A stretch of 57,667 nt of DNA from Streptomyces monomycini (GTDB lineage Bacteria > Actinomycetota > Actinomycetes > Streptomycetales > Streptomycetaceae): positions 1 through 57,667 of the forward strand of contig NZ_JAFIQY010000053.1 of assembly GCF_022271435.1 (NCBI RefSeq). Reading direction: 5' to 3'. The notes beneath the pieces were generated by a model. The model saw only the letters and a list, made by a program, of their open reading frames with translations, searched no databases and was not told the origin of the DNA. Within the stretch, counting starts at the first letter, position 1. Each line of letters opens with the position of its first letter. Shown here piece after piece: positions 57,325-57,667 of this stretch. Made by a program: the position numbers and the translations under genes.

Positions 57325-57667
57325 ATGGGCTTCTCGGACGTGCGTTTCAACGTCAACCTGTCGATCCTGTTCACCGAACTGCCGTTGCTGGAGCGTCCGG
57401 CGGCGGCCGCGGCCGCCGGGTTCGGCGCGGTGGAGCTGTGGTGGCCCTGGGTGGACGCCCCGGTGCCCGCGCGGCAGGAGCTGGACGCGCTGCGCGAGGC
57501 GTTGCGCGCTGCGGGCACCCAGCTGGTGGGGCTGAACTTCTACGCCGGGCAGCTGCCCGGCCCCGACCGCGGTGCCCTGTCGATTCCCGGGGAGGAGTCC
57601 GAGCGGTTCCGGGCCAATGTGGAGGTGGCCGCGGACTTCGCGCAGTCGCTGGGCTGCACCGCGCTCA
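57325..57667 (+). CDS. hyi: Hydroxypyruvate isomerase (partial, C-terminus off window)
   Basis: The first 114 residues are visible. MGFSDVRFNVNLSILFTELPLLERPAAAAAAGFGAVELWWPW, then GLNFYAGQLPGPDRGALSIPGEE, is the start of the Hyi TIM-barrel family, which interconverts hydroxypyruvate and tartronate semialdehyde. In Streptomyces and enterobacteria it partners glyoxylate carboligase and tartronate semialdehyde reductase, expected beyond the window edge. It disposes of glyoxylate from purine breakdown. GGAAGGG lies ~12 bases before the ATG. Confidence 0.92.
   Translation, partial: MGFSDVRFNVNLSILFTELPLLERPAAAAAAGFGAVELWWPWVDAPVPARQELDALREALRAAGTQLVGLNFYAGQLPGPDRGALSIPGEESERFRANVEVAADFAQSLGCTAL

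Noticed and set aside
1..57667. tRNA, rRNA, riboswitch
   Set aside because: No cloverleaf-like or conserved rRNA sequence was seen in the intergenic regions. The TenA-like, eda and permease leaders show no recognisable riboswitch core.

Overview
The window is very GC-rich, nearly all codons end in G or C, GTG starts are common, genes are packed into ATGA/GTGA-overlapping operons, and many products are typical of actinomycetes (GH46 chitosanase with a CsnR-like box, RNase Sa-type ribonuclease, XRE-cupin regulator, ROK kinase, AllR-type IclR). It is almost certainly a Streptomyces chromosome. I saw no rRNA, tRNA, CRISPR array, phage or plasmid gene. The only mobile element is a decayed IS630 remnant.

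Layout. 1-6133: envelope genes on the minus strand, namely a Tat-exported PIG-L deacetylase cut by the window edge and a coupled YfhO / GT2 glycosyltransferase / GtrA operon. 6555-6986: decayed C-terminus of a P-type cation ATPase. 7355-14294: a six-gene cluster without PKS or NRPS that looks like a small biosynthetic pathway. It contains a PcaB/ADSL-type lyase and a methyltransferase (plus strand), converging on an amidohydrolase, O-methyltransferase, glutamate-cysteine-ligase-like enzyme and SerC-like aminotransferase (minus strand). 15110-21775: a GntR regulator, a repeat-rich small ORF, a CUT2 sugar ABC transporter (binding protein, permease, single-domain ATPase), a ROK sugar kinase and a membrane protein, all on the minus strand. 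21982-25239: an exported PheC-like protein, then a LysR regulator divergent from an MFS exporter. 25484-27968: the IS630 remnant fused to the end of a P450 gene, then KDPG aldolase. 28414-33465: secreted ribonuclease, XRE-cupin regulator with a small membrane protein, GH84 hexosaminidase, TenA-like protein and a lipoprotein.

33519-57667 is rich in purine and glyoxylate metabolism. It holds allantoinase (allB), the IclR regulator AllR, a MobA-like protein (possibly Mo-cofactor maturation for xanthine dehydrogenase), malate synthase, and a five-gene operon of OHCU decarboxylase, HIU hydrolase, urate oxidase, NCS2 permease and 8-oxoguanine-type deaminase. A second NCS2 permease, a DauR-like regulator with a thiamine-binding-like protein, and the start of hydroxypyruvate isomerase complete it. 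Together these genes would import and degrade purines through urate and allantoin to allantoate and use the resulting glyoxylate. Unrelated genes are interleaved: RraA-like aldolase, IMPase-GrpB fusion, VOC protein, YfcC transporter with an M20 peptidase, FAD monooxygenase/TetR pair, GNAT and chitosanase. No allantoicase is present in the window.

Two 15-17 bp palindromes, TTCCGC-N3-ACGGAA and TTCAAC-N5-GTTGAA, lie side by side in the same order upstream of allB and malate synthase. One of them also occurs upstream of hyi and the other upstream of the uricase operon. This suggests a shared composite control element.
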